A stretch of 64,000 nt of DNA from contig NZ_CP136651.1 in NCBI RefSeq assembly GCF_036784765.1, forward strand, positions 1,860,001-1,924,000. The letters are read 5' to 3'. Numbering within the stretch: position 1 is the stretch's first letter; each line of letters begins with the position of its first letter. Made by a program: the position numbers and the translations under genes. This document shows, one piece after another, positions 38,374-46,737 of this stretch. The notes beneath the pieces were generated by a model that searched no databases, was not told the DNA's origin, and saw nothing but the letters and a program-made list of their open reading frames with translations. The stretch is from Novosphingobium sp. ZN18A2 (GTDB taxonomy: Bacteria; Pseudomonadota; Alphaproteobacteria; Sphingomonadales; Sphingomonadaceae).

Positions 38374-40173
38374 ATGGCCTATATCCCCTCGCTCCACGCG
38401 ACGATCGCAATGGCGATCACGGTCGCAATGTTCTGGGCCTTTGCCCGGGCAAAGGTTGGGGTAGAAATCGTTTCGCTTCTCACCATCGCGCTTATCGCGC
38501 TGGTGCTATACGTATATCCGCTTCCCGGCGGTGCCCCCACCGAAGGGCTGGAACTCGCCTTTTCGGGATTCGGCCATTACGCCCTGATCACGATCTGCGC
38601 TCTGATGGTGATGGGGCGCGGGCTGGTGACGACCGGCGCACTTGAGCCGGCGGCACGGTTTGTAGAGCGCGTGTGGAAGATCAACCGCCAGTTGGGGATG
38701 CTGTTTTCCCTGCTGATGGCATTCGGCCTGTCGATGATGATCAACGATACGCCGGTGCTGGTTCTGCTGCTGCCGATCTTCGTCCAGCTTGCGACGCGCG
38801 GAGTCATGCCGACATCGAAAACGCTGATGCCGCTCAACGCCGCCGTCCTGATCGGGGGTATGGCGACGACCATCGGCACGTCGACCAACCTGCTTGTGGT
38901 GTCGATTGCCAGCGATCTTGGCATGCCGCACATGAACGTGTTCCATTTCACGCCGATCGTGGCCATAGCGGCGCTGGTCGCGTTGCCCTATCTCTGGCTG
39001 GTCGCGCCGCGCCTTCTTCCCGACAACAGCGGGCCGGAAGAGATTGCACAGCGCCGCTTCATCAGCCGCCTGCGCGTCGGCGCGGGAAGCGACCTGATCG
39101 GCAAGCCGCTGGACCAAGTGCGCAAGCGCCTGCCGCAACACAGCGAGCTCGATCCCGAACTTTCCCTGCCGCTGGCCGAAGGGCAGGATGTCCGCATCAC
39201 CGGAACGCACGAAGCGCTGGAAGAGGCGATCCGCCTGCTGAAAGGCGCGGCGGCACCGGGCTGGATTCTCGAACAGATCACCAACGAGGCAAGTCGCCAT
39301 GGTGAAGTCGTCGTTGTCGCCGAACTGGCGGTGACTGCGGATTCGCGGCTTGTCGGCCATACACTGGAAACGTCCGGCATAGGCGAAAACCACGGCGTCG
39401 CGATTCTTGGTATCCACAAACCGGCACGCACCGGCATGATCTCGCAGCCGCGCTATCCCGGCGCGCGCGAGACGCTGCGCGAAGGCGACGTGCTTCTGGC
39501 GATGGGCACCATGCGCCGCTTGCAGGACTTTGCCGAAGCGGACAGCCTGCTGTTGCTTGACAGTTTCCGTGAAGTTCCGCGCCGTTCCAAGGCGCTGCTG
39601 GCGCTTGGCATCATGTTCGGATCGGTTTTCACCGCATCCATCGGCATCCTGCCGATTGCGATTGCCGCGCTGGGCGGGTCCATCGCCATGCTGATCACCG
39701 GGTGTGTGCGGTTCGACCGGATCGGCCAAGCCTTGTCTGCCAAGGTCATCGTTCTCGTCGCGGCGAGCATCGCGGTCGGCCGTCTTGTGCTGGAAAGCGG
39801 CGCGGCGGGTTGGCTGGGCCAGGTGTTCGCCGCCGTTCTGCAATTCCTGCCGCCGGCGGGTGTGCTGGCGGCGATCATGCTGTTCAGCACGCTGCTTACC
39901 AACTTCGCTTCCAACGCAACAGCGGCAACGGTGGGCACGCCTATCGCGTTCAACATCGCCCAAAAGCTGGGCTTACCGGCCGAGCCACTGATCCTTGCCG
40001 TCCTGTTCGGCTGCAACCTGTGCTATGCGACGCCAATTGCATACCAGACCAACATGTTGATCATGAGCGAGGGCGGATACCGCTTCCGCGACTATGTGCG
40101 CATGGGCGTGCCGCTGATCGGCCTGATGGTCGTCACGCTATCGATCCTTCTTGCAGTGAAGTTCCAGCTCTGA
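38374..40173 (+). CDS. SLC13 family permease with two TrkA-C (RCK_C) domains
   Basis: 599 aa. Hydrophobic segments on both sides of a soluble centre. The first half contains the GISxxP-related SMMINDTPVLVLLLP and TTIGTSTNLLV motifs, the second half ATAATVGTPIAFNIA. Residues about 230-290 and 310-390 are two TrkA-C-like ligand-binding domains (RVGAGSDLIGKPL and ADSRLVGHTL). Such proteins are putative Na+-coupled anion carriers (sulfate, dicarboxylates). The start was placed at ATG 38374, 46 nt after tRNA-Leu, because the longer frame reads through the tRNA. Confidence 0.87.
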   Translation: MAYIPSLHATIAMAITVAMFWAFARAKVGVEIVSLLTIALIALVLYVYPLPGGAPTEGLELAFSGFGHYALITICALMVMGRGLVTTGALEPAARFVERVWKINRQLGMLFSLLMAFGLSMMINDTPVLVLLLPIFVQLATRGVMPTSKTLMPLNAAVLIGGMATTIGTSTNLLVVSIASDLGMPHMNVFHFTPIVAIAALVALPYLWLVAPRLLPDNSGPEEIAQRRFISRLRVGAGSDLIGKPLDQVRKRLPQHSELDPELSLPLAEGQDVRITGTHEALEEAIRLLKGAAAPGWILEQITNEASRHGEVVVVAELAVTADSRLVGHTLETSGIGENHGVAILGIHKPARTGMISQPRYPGARETLREGDVLLAMGTMRRLQDFAEADSLLLLDSFREVPRRSKALLALGIMFGSVFTASIGILPIAIAALGGSIAMLITGCVRFDRIGQALSAKVIVLVAASIAVGRLVLESGAAGWLGQVFAAVLQFLPPAGVLAAIMLFSTLLTNFASNATAATVGTPIAFNIAQKLGLPAEPLILAVLFGCNLCYATPIAYQTNMLIMSEGGYRFRDYVRMGVPLIGLMVVTLSILLAVKFQL

Positions 40174-40248
40174 CCCGTCTCGTTGGATGGATTCCCCCGG
40201 AGTCAGGCGGTGCCGGGCACGTAGCGGTGTCACCTTGGCGCCGCCGGT

Positions 40249-40770
40249 TTAGTTAACATCGGCCCCTGAACGCGCGGCCGATGCGGCAATCAGGCTGTCG
40301 ACCTGGGCTTCCGTCGGGCGGGACGGGCCTTCCGCCTCTTCCCTGCGACGTTCTTCTTCCAGTCTTTTGAAATAGGCCGCGCGTTGCAAGGGCGTCATCC
40401 TGGCAATCGCGGCCCGATCGATCTGGAGATGGCCGCCCGGACCGAAGTCCGCCGCGGTGGAATAGACCGCGCTGCCGCCGTCGCCGGCGACGTGGATCGT
40501 GGGCGATCCAAAATTTCCCGGTGATTCAGAGCCCCAATGCGCAGGCTCCTTCGGCGTGGCACCCACCTTGTAGGTGATGCCCAGCTTGTCGCGCTCTTGC
40601 CGTTGCAGGGCGACTTTGCGTTCGCGCTGGTGAATGTTGGCGGCAACGGCCTGTCGGTGGCTGTCGTCGGCGAACATCGCCACGATTGCGGCAATCGCGA
40701 TCGTGGCGATCGCGAAGTGCCGATACATCTTCGGGCTGATGCCCAGAACGGGTCCGTCTATAACACTCAT
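40249..40770 (-). CDS. Hypothetical single-TM protein
   Basis: 173 aa. One hydrophobic segment near residues 19-34 (HFAIATIAIAAIVAMF) is followed by a charged helical stretch rich in Arg/Gln, a Gly-rich middle (GDGGSAVYSTAADFGPGGH) and a C-terminal acidic/basic helix. It is not recognised. Start uncertain: an ATG 14 codons later directly precedes the TM segment. It converges with the SLC13 gene and is divergent to radA. Confidence 0.6.
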   Translation of the reverse strand: MSVIDGPVLGISPKMYRHFAIATIAIAAIVAMFADDSHRQAVAANIHQRERKVALQRQERDKLGITYKVGATPKEPAHWGSESPGNFGSPTIHVAGDGGSAVYSTAADFGPGGHLQIDRAAIARMTPLQRAAYFKRLEEERRREEAEGPSRPTEAQVDSLIAASAARSGADVN

Positions 40771-40891
40771 AAGGTGACTGTATTTGGCAAACGGAAATTA
40801 ACGACAGGGCTTGCGAACATGGTTAGGATTTCGTGGCCAGCGACAGTGCGGCGGGCTTGCGTTCCTCAAATGTTCCAACTATCGACAGCAT

Positions 40892-42262
40892 ATGGCCAAG
40901 CCCAAACGCCGCTATGTCTGCCAGGCCTGTGGCAGTATTTCCCACAGATGGCAGGGCCAGTGCCCCGATTGTGCGGAATGGAACACGCTCGCCGAAGAAG
41001 CGCCCGAAACGGTGTTTTCTGCAAAGCACGATCTTTCCGGGGGAGGGCGGGCGTTCGAATTCGTCTCGCTCGATTCGCCTGTTGCTTTGCCCCGTCGCCT
41101 TTCCACTGGCGTGGCGGAATTCGACCGCGCGCTTGGCGGTGGCCTTGTGCCGGGTTCCGCCGTCCTGATGGGCGGCGATCCGGGGATCGGCAAATCGACG
41201 CTGCTGTTGCAGGCTGCCGCCCGGATCGCGTCCTCCGGTGGAGATGTCGTTTACATCAGCGGGGAAGAGGCAGCCGACCAGGTACGATTGCGGGCGGACC
41301 GCCTGGGCCTGGGCAAGGCACCGATCCGGCTCGCATCCGCCACGTCGGTTCGCGACATTTTGACAACGCTTGGCCGGACGGGTGCACCGCGCCTGCTGGT
41401 CATCGATTCGATCCAGACCATGCATTCCGACCAGATCGAAGGTGCGCCGGGAACCGTCAGCCAGGTGCGTGGATGCGCATTCGAGCTGATACGCTACGCC
41501 AAGGAAAGCGGGGCCGCGCTGGTTCTTGTCGGCCACGTGACCAAGGACGGCGCCATCGCCGGTCCGCGTGTGCTGGAACACATGGTGGACGTGGTGATGA
41601 GCTTCGAGGGAGAACGAAGCCACCAGTATCGCATACTGCGCGCACTGAAAAATCGCTTCGGCGCTGTGGACGAGATCGGCGTTTTCGCAATGGCCGGTCA
41701 GGGCCTTGAAGAAGTTGCCAACCCGTCGATGCTGTTCCTGTCAGGACGAGACAGTCCGGTGGCCGGTAGTGCGGTTTTCCCCGCGCTGGAAGGCACGCGA
41801 CCGGTTCTGGTCGAAATCCAGGCGCTGACCGTTCGCCTTGCCAGCGGGGCGACGCCGCGCCGCGCCGTTGTCGGTTGGGACAATGGAAGGCTGGCGATGC
41901 TTCTTGCCGTGCTGGAGGCGCGATGCGGACTCAATTTCTCGTCGGCCGAAGTCTATCTGAATGTCGCGGGGGGATACCGGCTGTCCGATCCGGCCGCCGA
42001 TATCGCCGTTGCAGCCGCGCTTGTCTCTGCGCTGGCCGATCGGCCCTTGCCGCAATCGGGAATATGGTTCGGTGAAGTTTCGCTGGCCGGAGAGGTGCGG
42101 CCGGTCGCTCACGCTGCCACGCGGTTGAAAGAGGCGGCCAAGCTGGGATTCGATTGCGCATTTGGGCCGTCGGGCTGCGAAAATGGCGGGGCGAAGGAAA
42201 TGCGCTATGCCGGTCTGGATTTACTTCCGAACCTCGTTGACCGGGTGATGGGTGGCTCATAA
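40892..42262 (+). CDS. radA: DNA repair protein RadA
   Basis: 456 aa; a RecA-like DnaB-type helicase that helps process recombination intermediates. The N-terminal zinc finger has Cys10, Cys13, Cys24 and Cys27. Walker A GGDPGIGKST is at 94-103, the RadA-specific KNRFG motif starts at Lys253, and the Lon-like C-terminal domain follows (LAGEVRPV). The open frame extends 27 codons upstream but the MAKPKRRYVCQACG start is standard. cvpA follows after 12 nt. Confidence 0.96.
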   Translation: MAKPKRRYVCQACGSISHRWQGQCPDCAEWNTLAEEAPETVFSAKHDLSGGGRAFEFVSLDSPVALPRRLSTGVAEFDRALGGGLVPGSAVLMGGDPGIGKSTLLLQAAARIASSGGDVVYISGEEAADQVRLRADRLGLGKAPIRLASATSVRDILTTLGRTGAPRLLVIDSIQTMHSDQIEGAPGTVSQVRGCAFELIRYAKESGAALVLVGHVTKDGAIAGPRVLEHMVDVVMSFEGERSHQYRILRALKNRFGAVDEIGVFAMAGQGLEEVANPSMLFLSGRDSPVAGSAVFPALEGTRPVLVEIQALTVRLASGATPRRAVVGWDNGRLAMLLAVLEARCGLNFSSAEVYLNVAGGYRLSDPAADIAVAAALVSALADRPLPQSGIWFGEVSLAGEVRPVAHAATRLKEAAKLGFDCAFGPSGCENGGAKEMRYAGLDLLPNLVDRVMGGS

Positions 42263-42274
42263 ATTCCCTCCACA

Positions 42275-42817
42275 ATGACAAGTCTCGATTATGTTGTGTT
42301 CGCGGTGGCCGGATTCGCAGCCGTCGGCGGGTTCTTTCGCGGTTTTACCGAGGAAATCCTGTCGCTTGCGGCGTGGTGCATCGCGCTTTTCGCGGTGCAC
42401 TATTTCCATGAACCGCTGACGGCGATCATCACGCCTTATGTCGATAGCGAGACGGGGGCGGGCGTGCTTGCTTTCGTGCTTCTGATGCTGGTGCCCTATG
42501 TGCTGACCAAGGTGATTGCCCGCAGCGCCGGAAGGGCGAGCAGGACATCGGTCCTCGGCCCGATCGACCGCGTCCTGGGGTTCGGTTTCGGCGCGATAAA
42601 GGGCTTCATCATCGTTGTCCTGGCGTTCGCGATCGTCGTTTTCGGATACGATGTCGTCTGGGGTGCGCAGGGGCGTCCGACCTGGATCTCGCAAGGGCGG
42701 ACGTACCCCTTCCTCAATGCTGCAAGCGAAGAGCTGATGACCATGATTTCCCAGCGGCGGGACGACGCCATGCGTGCCGAAACGCCGAAGCAGGCCGCCG
42801 GAAAGAAGAGCCGCTGA
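42275..42817 (+). CDS. cvpA: CvpA family inner-membrane protein
   Basis: 180 aa with four hydrophobic segments (about residues 5-24, 29-44, 62-80, 100-122) and a charged C-terminal tail. LDYVVFAVAGFAAVGGFFRGFTEEILSLAAW is the typical CvpA start region, and the central DRVLGFGFGAIKGF motif is conserved. The family was named for colicin V production in E. coli; its function is not settled. It lies between radA and the scaffold gene in a compact operon. Confidence 0.9.
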   Translation: MTSLDYVVFAVAGFAAVGGFFRGFTEEILSLAAWCIALFAVHYFHEPLTAIITPYVDSETGAGVLAFVLLMLVPYVLTKVIARSAGRASRTSVLGPIDRVLGFGFGAIKGFIIVVLAFAIVVFGYDVVWGAQGRPTWISQGRTYPFLNAASEELMTMISQRRDDAMRAETPKQAAGKKSR

Positions 42818-42818
42818 C

Positions 42819-43244
42819 GTGTCCGCGAAGGGTCTTTATACACCCGAAATACTGGCCGCCGCGACGGGCCTTTCCGCCTGGCCGTGGGACGAGGGGCTTC
42901 CGCTGCGTGGCAATGCGCGTTCCCGCAGTTGCGGCAGCAGCATTGCGCTTGCGCTCGGCACGGACGATGCAGGTGCCATTCGCGCAATCGGAATCAGGCC
43001 GCATGCCTGTGCGGTCGGCCAAGCCGCCGCGCAAGTGTTCGCCCGATCGGCAACAGGGAAGGCCGCCGACGATCTGAAACAGGCGCGCCAGCAGATCGCT
43101 GCCTGGCTTGCGGGCGATCCGGCGGCGCCCGACTGGCCCGGCATCTCATTGCTCGACAACGCGCGCGCCTATCCCGCACGCCACGCGGCGATCCTGCTCG
43201 CCTGGGATGCCGCCATCGATGCACTGGAAAATCGGCAGGAATAA
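42819..43244 (+). CDS. IscU/NifU-N-like iron-sulfur scaffold homologue lacking the third cluster cysteine
   Basis: 141 aa from a GTG 1 nt after the cvpA stop. The layout is that of IscU/NifU-N: PLRGNARSRSCGSS with Cys38 and IRPHACAVGQAAA with Cys64. At the place of the third IscU ligand (His-Cys before the last helix) the sequence reads ARHAAILLAW, so the His is present (His122) but Cys is Ala123. IscU relatives assemble [2Fe-2S] clusters; with only two of three cysteines this one may have a modified or different role. No iscS, hscA or iscA is nearby. Confidence 0.75.
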   Translation: MSAKGLYTPEILAAATGLSAWPWDEGLPLRGNARSRSCGSSIALALGTDDAGAIRAIGIRPHACAVGQAAAQVFARSATGKAADDLKQARQQIAAWLAGDPAAPDWPGISLLDNARAYPARHAAILLAWDAAIDALENRQE

Positions 43245-43327
43245 GCGCCACGTGGGCTTTGCAGCGCATGGGGCGCTAAGCTAGAGCGTCTTACCAGTTG
43301 TGTGCGGAGAGGGAGGCCGCTGCCGCG

Positions 43328-44956
43328 ATGTCGGGCCATTACGAACAGATAAGCGCAAAAGATATGAGGCTGGTGGTCGCTGCCTCGTCCGCCGGGACCA
43401 TTTTCGAATGGTACGACTTCTTCATCTACGGAACGCTTGCCAGCATTATCGGTCGCACATTCTTCCCGGCGGGCAATCAGACGCTGCAACTGCTTCTGGT
43501 CTGGGCGGGATTCGCGATCGGTTTCGGGTTCCGGCCGCTTGGCGCGATCCTGTTCGGATACTTCGGAGACAAGCTGGGGCGCAAATATACGTTCCTGGCA
43601 ACCGTCACGTTGATGGGTATCGCCACAGCGGGGGTCGGGCTTGTGCCGTCGGCCGAAACGATAGGACTGGCTGCGCCCTTCACGATCATTGCCTTGCGTA
43701 TCCTGCAGGGGCTGGCCCTTGGCGGGGAGTACGGCGGCGCAACGATCTATGTGTCGGAACATGCAGCGCCGAAGCGGCGCGGCTTTTTTACCGGGTTTAT
43801 TCAGGCGTCCGTGGTTGGCGGCTTCGTGCTGAGCGTGATCGTGGTTCTTTCGACGCGGTTCCTTATTCCCGCAGACGTGTTCAACGCATGGGCCTGGCGC
43901 ATTCCCTTCCTGCTTTCGCTTGTCCTGCTGGGCATTTCGCTGTGGATGCGCCTGAAACTGAATGAAAGCCCTGTGTTCCGCCAGATGCAGGAAGAGGGCG
44001 AGATCGCGGGCAATCCCTTTATCGAAAGCATGACATATCCGGGCAACGGGAAGCGGATCTTCGTTGCCCTGTTCGGCGTTACCGGCGGCCTGACCACGAT
44101 CTGGTACACGGCCTTTTTTTCAAGCCTTTCGTTTCTCAACGGCCCCATGCGCGTCGATCCCACAACGTCGGAGATTGTCGTCGGCGCCGCCGGTCTGGTC
44201 TCGATGCCGTTCTTCGTGCTTTTCGGACGACTGTCTGACAGGATCGGGCGCAAGAAGCCGATCATATGGGGCTATGCCCTCACGCTGTTGCTGCTGTTCC
44301 CTGCTTTCTGGGCTATGGGCGGCCTGGCAAATCCGGGCCTCAGCAAGGCGGCAGAGGTTGCACCAGTGGTCGTCGCGGGGCCGGACTGCTCCTACGATCC
44401 CTTCGCCAAGGTCCAGAAAACGCAGTGCGGTCGCTTGCTGGAAGACCTGACGTCGGCAGGCATCCCTTACGAACTTGGCAAGTCCGATACCGTCAGCCTT
44501 ACGATCGGGGACACGCCTGCGCCGCTGGCTACCTATTCCTGGGATGATGCCAAAGCCCGCCGCGCGATGCTTGCGGAGTGGCTGGGTGCGCAGGGTTATG
44601 ACCTAGAAACGCAGCGACCGCCGCTGGCGAACCTGCTGGGTATCTTTTGCGTCCTGCTGGTCATGGGCGCGCTTTCCGGCGCGACTTACGGCACCGTGGC
44701 GGCGCTTCTGGCGGAAATGTTCCCGGCGCGCATTCGCTATAGCTCGATGTCGATCCCCTATCACATCGGTGCAGGCTATTTCGGCGGTTTCCTGCCGCTG
44801 ATTGCCAGCTATATCGTCGCGCGCAGCGGAAACGCCTATGCCGGGTTGTGGTACACGTGGGTCTTCGTCGCGATAGCCTTCGTTGTCGGCATATGGGGTA
44901 TCCCCTCCGGACCGCCGCGCGATTTCTCTGACGAGGATGCCGATATTGCCGCCTGA
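43328..44956 (+). CDS. MHS-type MFS transporter with a ~100-residue periplasmic insert
   Basis: 542 aa, 12 TM. The start region SSAGTIFEWYDFFIYGTLA and RPLGAILFGYFGDKLGRKYTF are characteristic of the metabolite:H+ symporter family (KgtP/ProP relatives), and FGRLSDRIGRKKPI is the second-half motif. Between TM9 and TM10, residues about 335-430 form a soluble insert containing Cys354 and Cys367, on the periplasmic side by standard MFS topology. The substrate is unknown. ATG 43328 was chosen; a GGGAGG lies 15 nt upstream and a GTG 10 codons earlier is possible. alr overlaps the 3' end by 20 nt. Confidence 0.87.
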   Translation: MSGHYEQISAKDMRLVVAASSAGTIFEWYDFFIYGTLASIIGRTFFPAGNQTLQLLLVWAGFAIGFGFRPLGAILFGYFGDKLGRKYTFLATVTLMGIATAGVGLVPSAETIGLAAPFTIIALRILQGLALGGEYGGATIYVSEHAAPKRRGFFTGFIQASVVGGFVLSVIVVLSTRFLIPADVFNAWAWRIPFLLSLVLLGISLWMRLKLNESPVFRQMQEEGEIAGNPFIESMTYPGNGKRIFVALFGVTGGLTTIWYTAFFSSLSFLNGPMRVDPTTSEIVVGAAGLVSMPFFVLFGRLSDRIGRKKPIIWGYALTLLLLFPAFWAMGGLANPGLSKAAEVAPVVVAGPDCSYDPFAKVQKTQCGRLLEDLTSAGIPYELGKSDTVSLTIGDTPAPLATYSWDDAKARRAMLAEWLGAQGYDLETQRPPLANLLGIFCVLLVMGALSGATYGTVAALLAEMFPARIRYSSMSIPYHIGAGYFGGFLPLIASYIVARSGNAYAGLWYTWVFVAIAFVVGIWGIPSGPPRDFSDEDADIAA

Positions 44957-46001
44957 TCCTGCCGCTGCGCCCGCCGCGCCGCTGCGTTTGTGTATCGACA
45001 AGGATGCGCTGGCCGCGAACTGGCGGGCGCTTGACCGCGCGTCGGGCACGGGGAAGGCCGGTGCCGCGGTCAAAGCGAATGCCTATAGCCTTGGCGTGCC
45101 GCAAGTCGTTCCTGTCCTGCGCGATGCCGGGTGTGCGGACTGGTTTGTGGCGCACTGGCAGGAAGTACCTGGCGTGATGGCGCACGTTCCGGCCGGAGAG
45201 ATTTCGGTCCTCCACGGCCCGGTGACGATGGATGAGGTTGCATTCGCGCGCGAATGTGGCGCGCGTCCGGTGCTCAACACGCTGGAACAGGCCGCCCGGT
45301 GGATCGAAGGCGGCGGGGGAACCTGCGACCTCATGATCGACACCGGCATGAACCGCCTTGGCGTTTCATTGAAGGATCTGGGCGACCCACTGATTGCCCG
45401 GCTCGATGTCGATTGCGCGATGAGTCACATGGCCAGCGCCGATGAGGACGCTCCGAAAAACGCGCAGCAACTCGGGCGTTTTCGCGAAGCGCGTGCCAGC
45501 GTGAAGGCGCGGCGGTTCAGCCTTGCGAACAGCGCCGCGATTGCGCTGGGGCCGGATTATCATTTCGACCTGACGCGCCCCGGCCTGTCGCTCTATGGCG
45601 GTATTCCGCGACGCGAAATGAGCGCGTTCATCCGGCAGGTCGCCTTTCCGCAAGCGGCCGTGCTGCAGGTGCGCCGCGTGATGCCCGGTGAAACGGTGGG
45701 CTATAACGCGACGTTCCAGGCAACGAGGGAGATGCGCGTCGCGATCGTTTCGGTCGGCTATGCAGACGGTTATCTGCGCGCGTGGTCGGACAAGGGCCGC
45801 TTCTCGTTCGAAGGAGCGGCGCTTCCCGCCATAGGCCGCGTTTCGATGGACATGACCGCGGTTGACGTATCGGATGTTCCAACCCTGCGCGAAGGTGACT
45901 GGCTCGGGATCGAATACGACCCGGTGTGGGCATCGCGCACCAGCGGTCTTTCGCAATACGAAATCTTCACGGTGCTCGGTTCACGATTTTCCAGGCGTTG
46001 A
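44937..46001 (+). CDS. alr: Alanine racemase
   Basis: 354 aa, PLP enzyme giving D-alanine for peptidoglycan. The PLP Lys46 lies in GAAVKANAYSLG, the second catalytic base is Tyr256 in TVGYNATF, and the C-terminal beta-domain ends IGRVSMDMTAVDV ... DWLGIEY. The ATG at 44937 overlaps the end of the transporter gene by 20 nt. Alternative in-frame starts further upstream would extend into transporter sequence. Confidence 0.93.
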   Translation: MPILPPDPAAAPAAPLRLCIDKDALAANWRALDRASGTGKAGAAVKANAYSLGVPQVVPVLRDAGCADWFVAHWQEVPGVMAHVPAGEISVLHGPVTMDEVAFARECGARPVLNTLEQAARWIEGGGGTCDLMIDTGMNRLGVSLKDLGDPLIARLDVDCAMSHMASADEDAPKNAQQLGRFREARASVKARRFSLANSAAIALGPDYHFDLTRPGLSLYGGIPRREMSAFIRQVAFPQAAVLQVRRVMPGETVGYNATFQATREMRVAIVSVGYADGYLRAWSDKGRFSFEGAALPAIGRVSMDMTAVDVSDVPTLREGDWLGIEYDPVWASRTSGLSQYEIFTVLGSRFSRR

Positions 46002-46079
46002 GCGGACGATTTGTTGCGCTGCACATGTTGCGTCTGCTAATGACCGGAAAAGGCACAATTGGCAGGCAGGGGCGCGGAT

Positions 46080-46628
46080 ATGGCTGACAAGGCAAAGGAC
46101 GGAGAAACCGTCATTATCAAGAAGTACGCCAACCGGCGGCTCTACAATACAAGCACGTCAAGTTATATCACGCTCGACCACCTGGCGCAGATGGTCAAGG
46201 ACAACGTAGACTTCAAGGTGATCGACGCGAAGTCCGGTAACGACCTGACCCACTCGATACTTGCCCAGATCATCATGGAAGAGGAATCCGCGGGCGAGCA
46301 GATGCTGCCGACCAATTTTCTTCGCCAGCTTATCGGAATGTACGGCAATTCGATGCAGTCCCTTTTGCCCGGATATCTTGAAGCATCGATGGATTACTTC
46401 CGCGAAAATCAGGCCAAGATGCGCAAGGCGATAGAAGAAAGCATCGGGGTCAACCCGCTGGCCCAGATCGCGCAGCGGAACATGGAAATGTTCACGGCGG
46501 CGGCAGCGGCGTTCGTGCCGCAGGGCGGTAAGGCGGAAGAGGCCAACGAAGGCGATTCCGACGAGCTTGATGCCCTGCGCAAGCAAATGGCCGACATGCA
46601 GAAGAAGCTGGACGAACTCGGCAAATAA
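46080..46628 (+). CDS. phaR: Polyhydroxyalkanoate synthesis regulator PhaR
   Basis: 182 aa. PhaR represses phasin and its own gene and senses PHB granules. The N-terminal DNA-binding domain reads VIIKKYANRRLYNTSTSSYITLDHLAQMV, and a PHB_acc module follows (LTHSILAQIIMEEE ... LRQLIGMYGNSMQ). The C-terminal part is Ala-rich and then coiled (LDALRKQMADMQKKLDELGK). A GGCAGGGG precedes the ATG. No phaC or phasin gene is in the window, so its targets lie elsewhere. Confidence 0.92.
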   Translation: MADKAKDGETVIIKKYANRRLYNTSTSSYITLDHLAQMVKDNVDFKVIDAKSGNDLTHSILAQIIMEEESAGEQMLPTNFLRQLIGMYGNSMQSLLPGYLEASMDYFRENQAKMRKAIEESIGVNPLAQIAQRNMEMFTAAAAAFVPQGGKAEEANEGDSDELDALRKQMADMQKKLDELGK

Positions 46629-46737
46629 GCGGGCTGGTGCCGTGCGGGCGCACCAACGCGCGGGCAATCGCGCGAAAGCTGTCCGTTTGCTGCATTCGCC
46701 CATTGCGGGAACGGCCAGAGCGGCCTAACCGGCGGCC

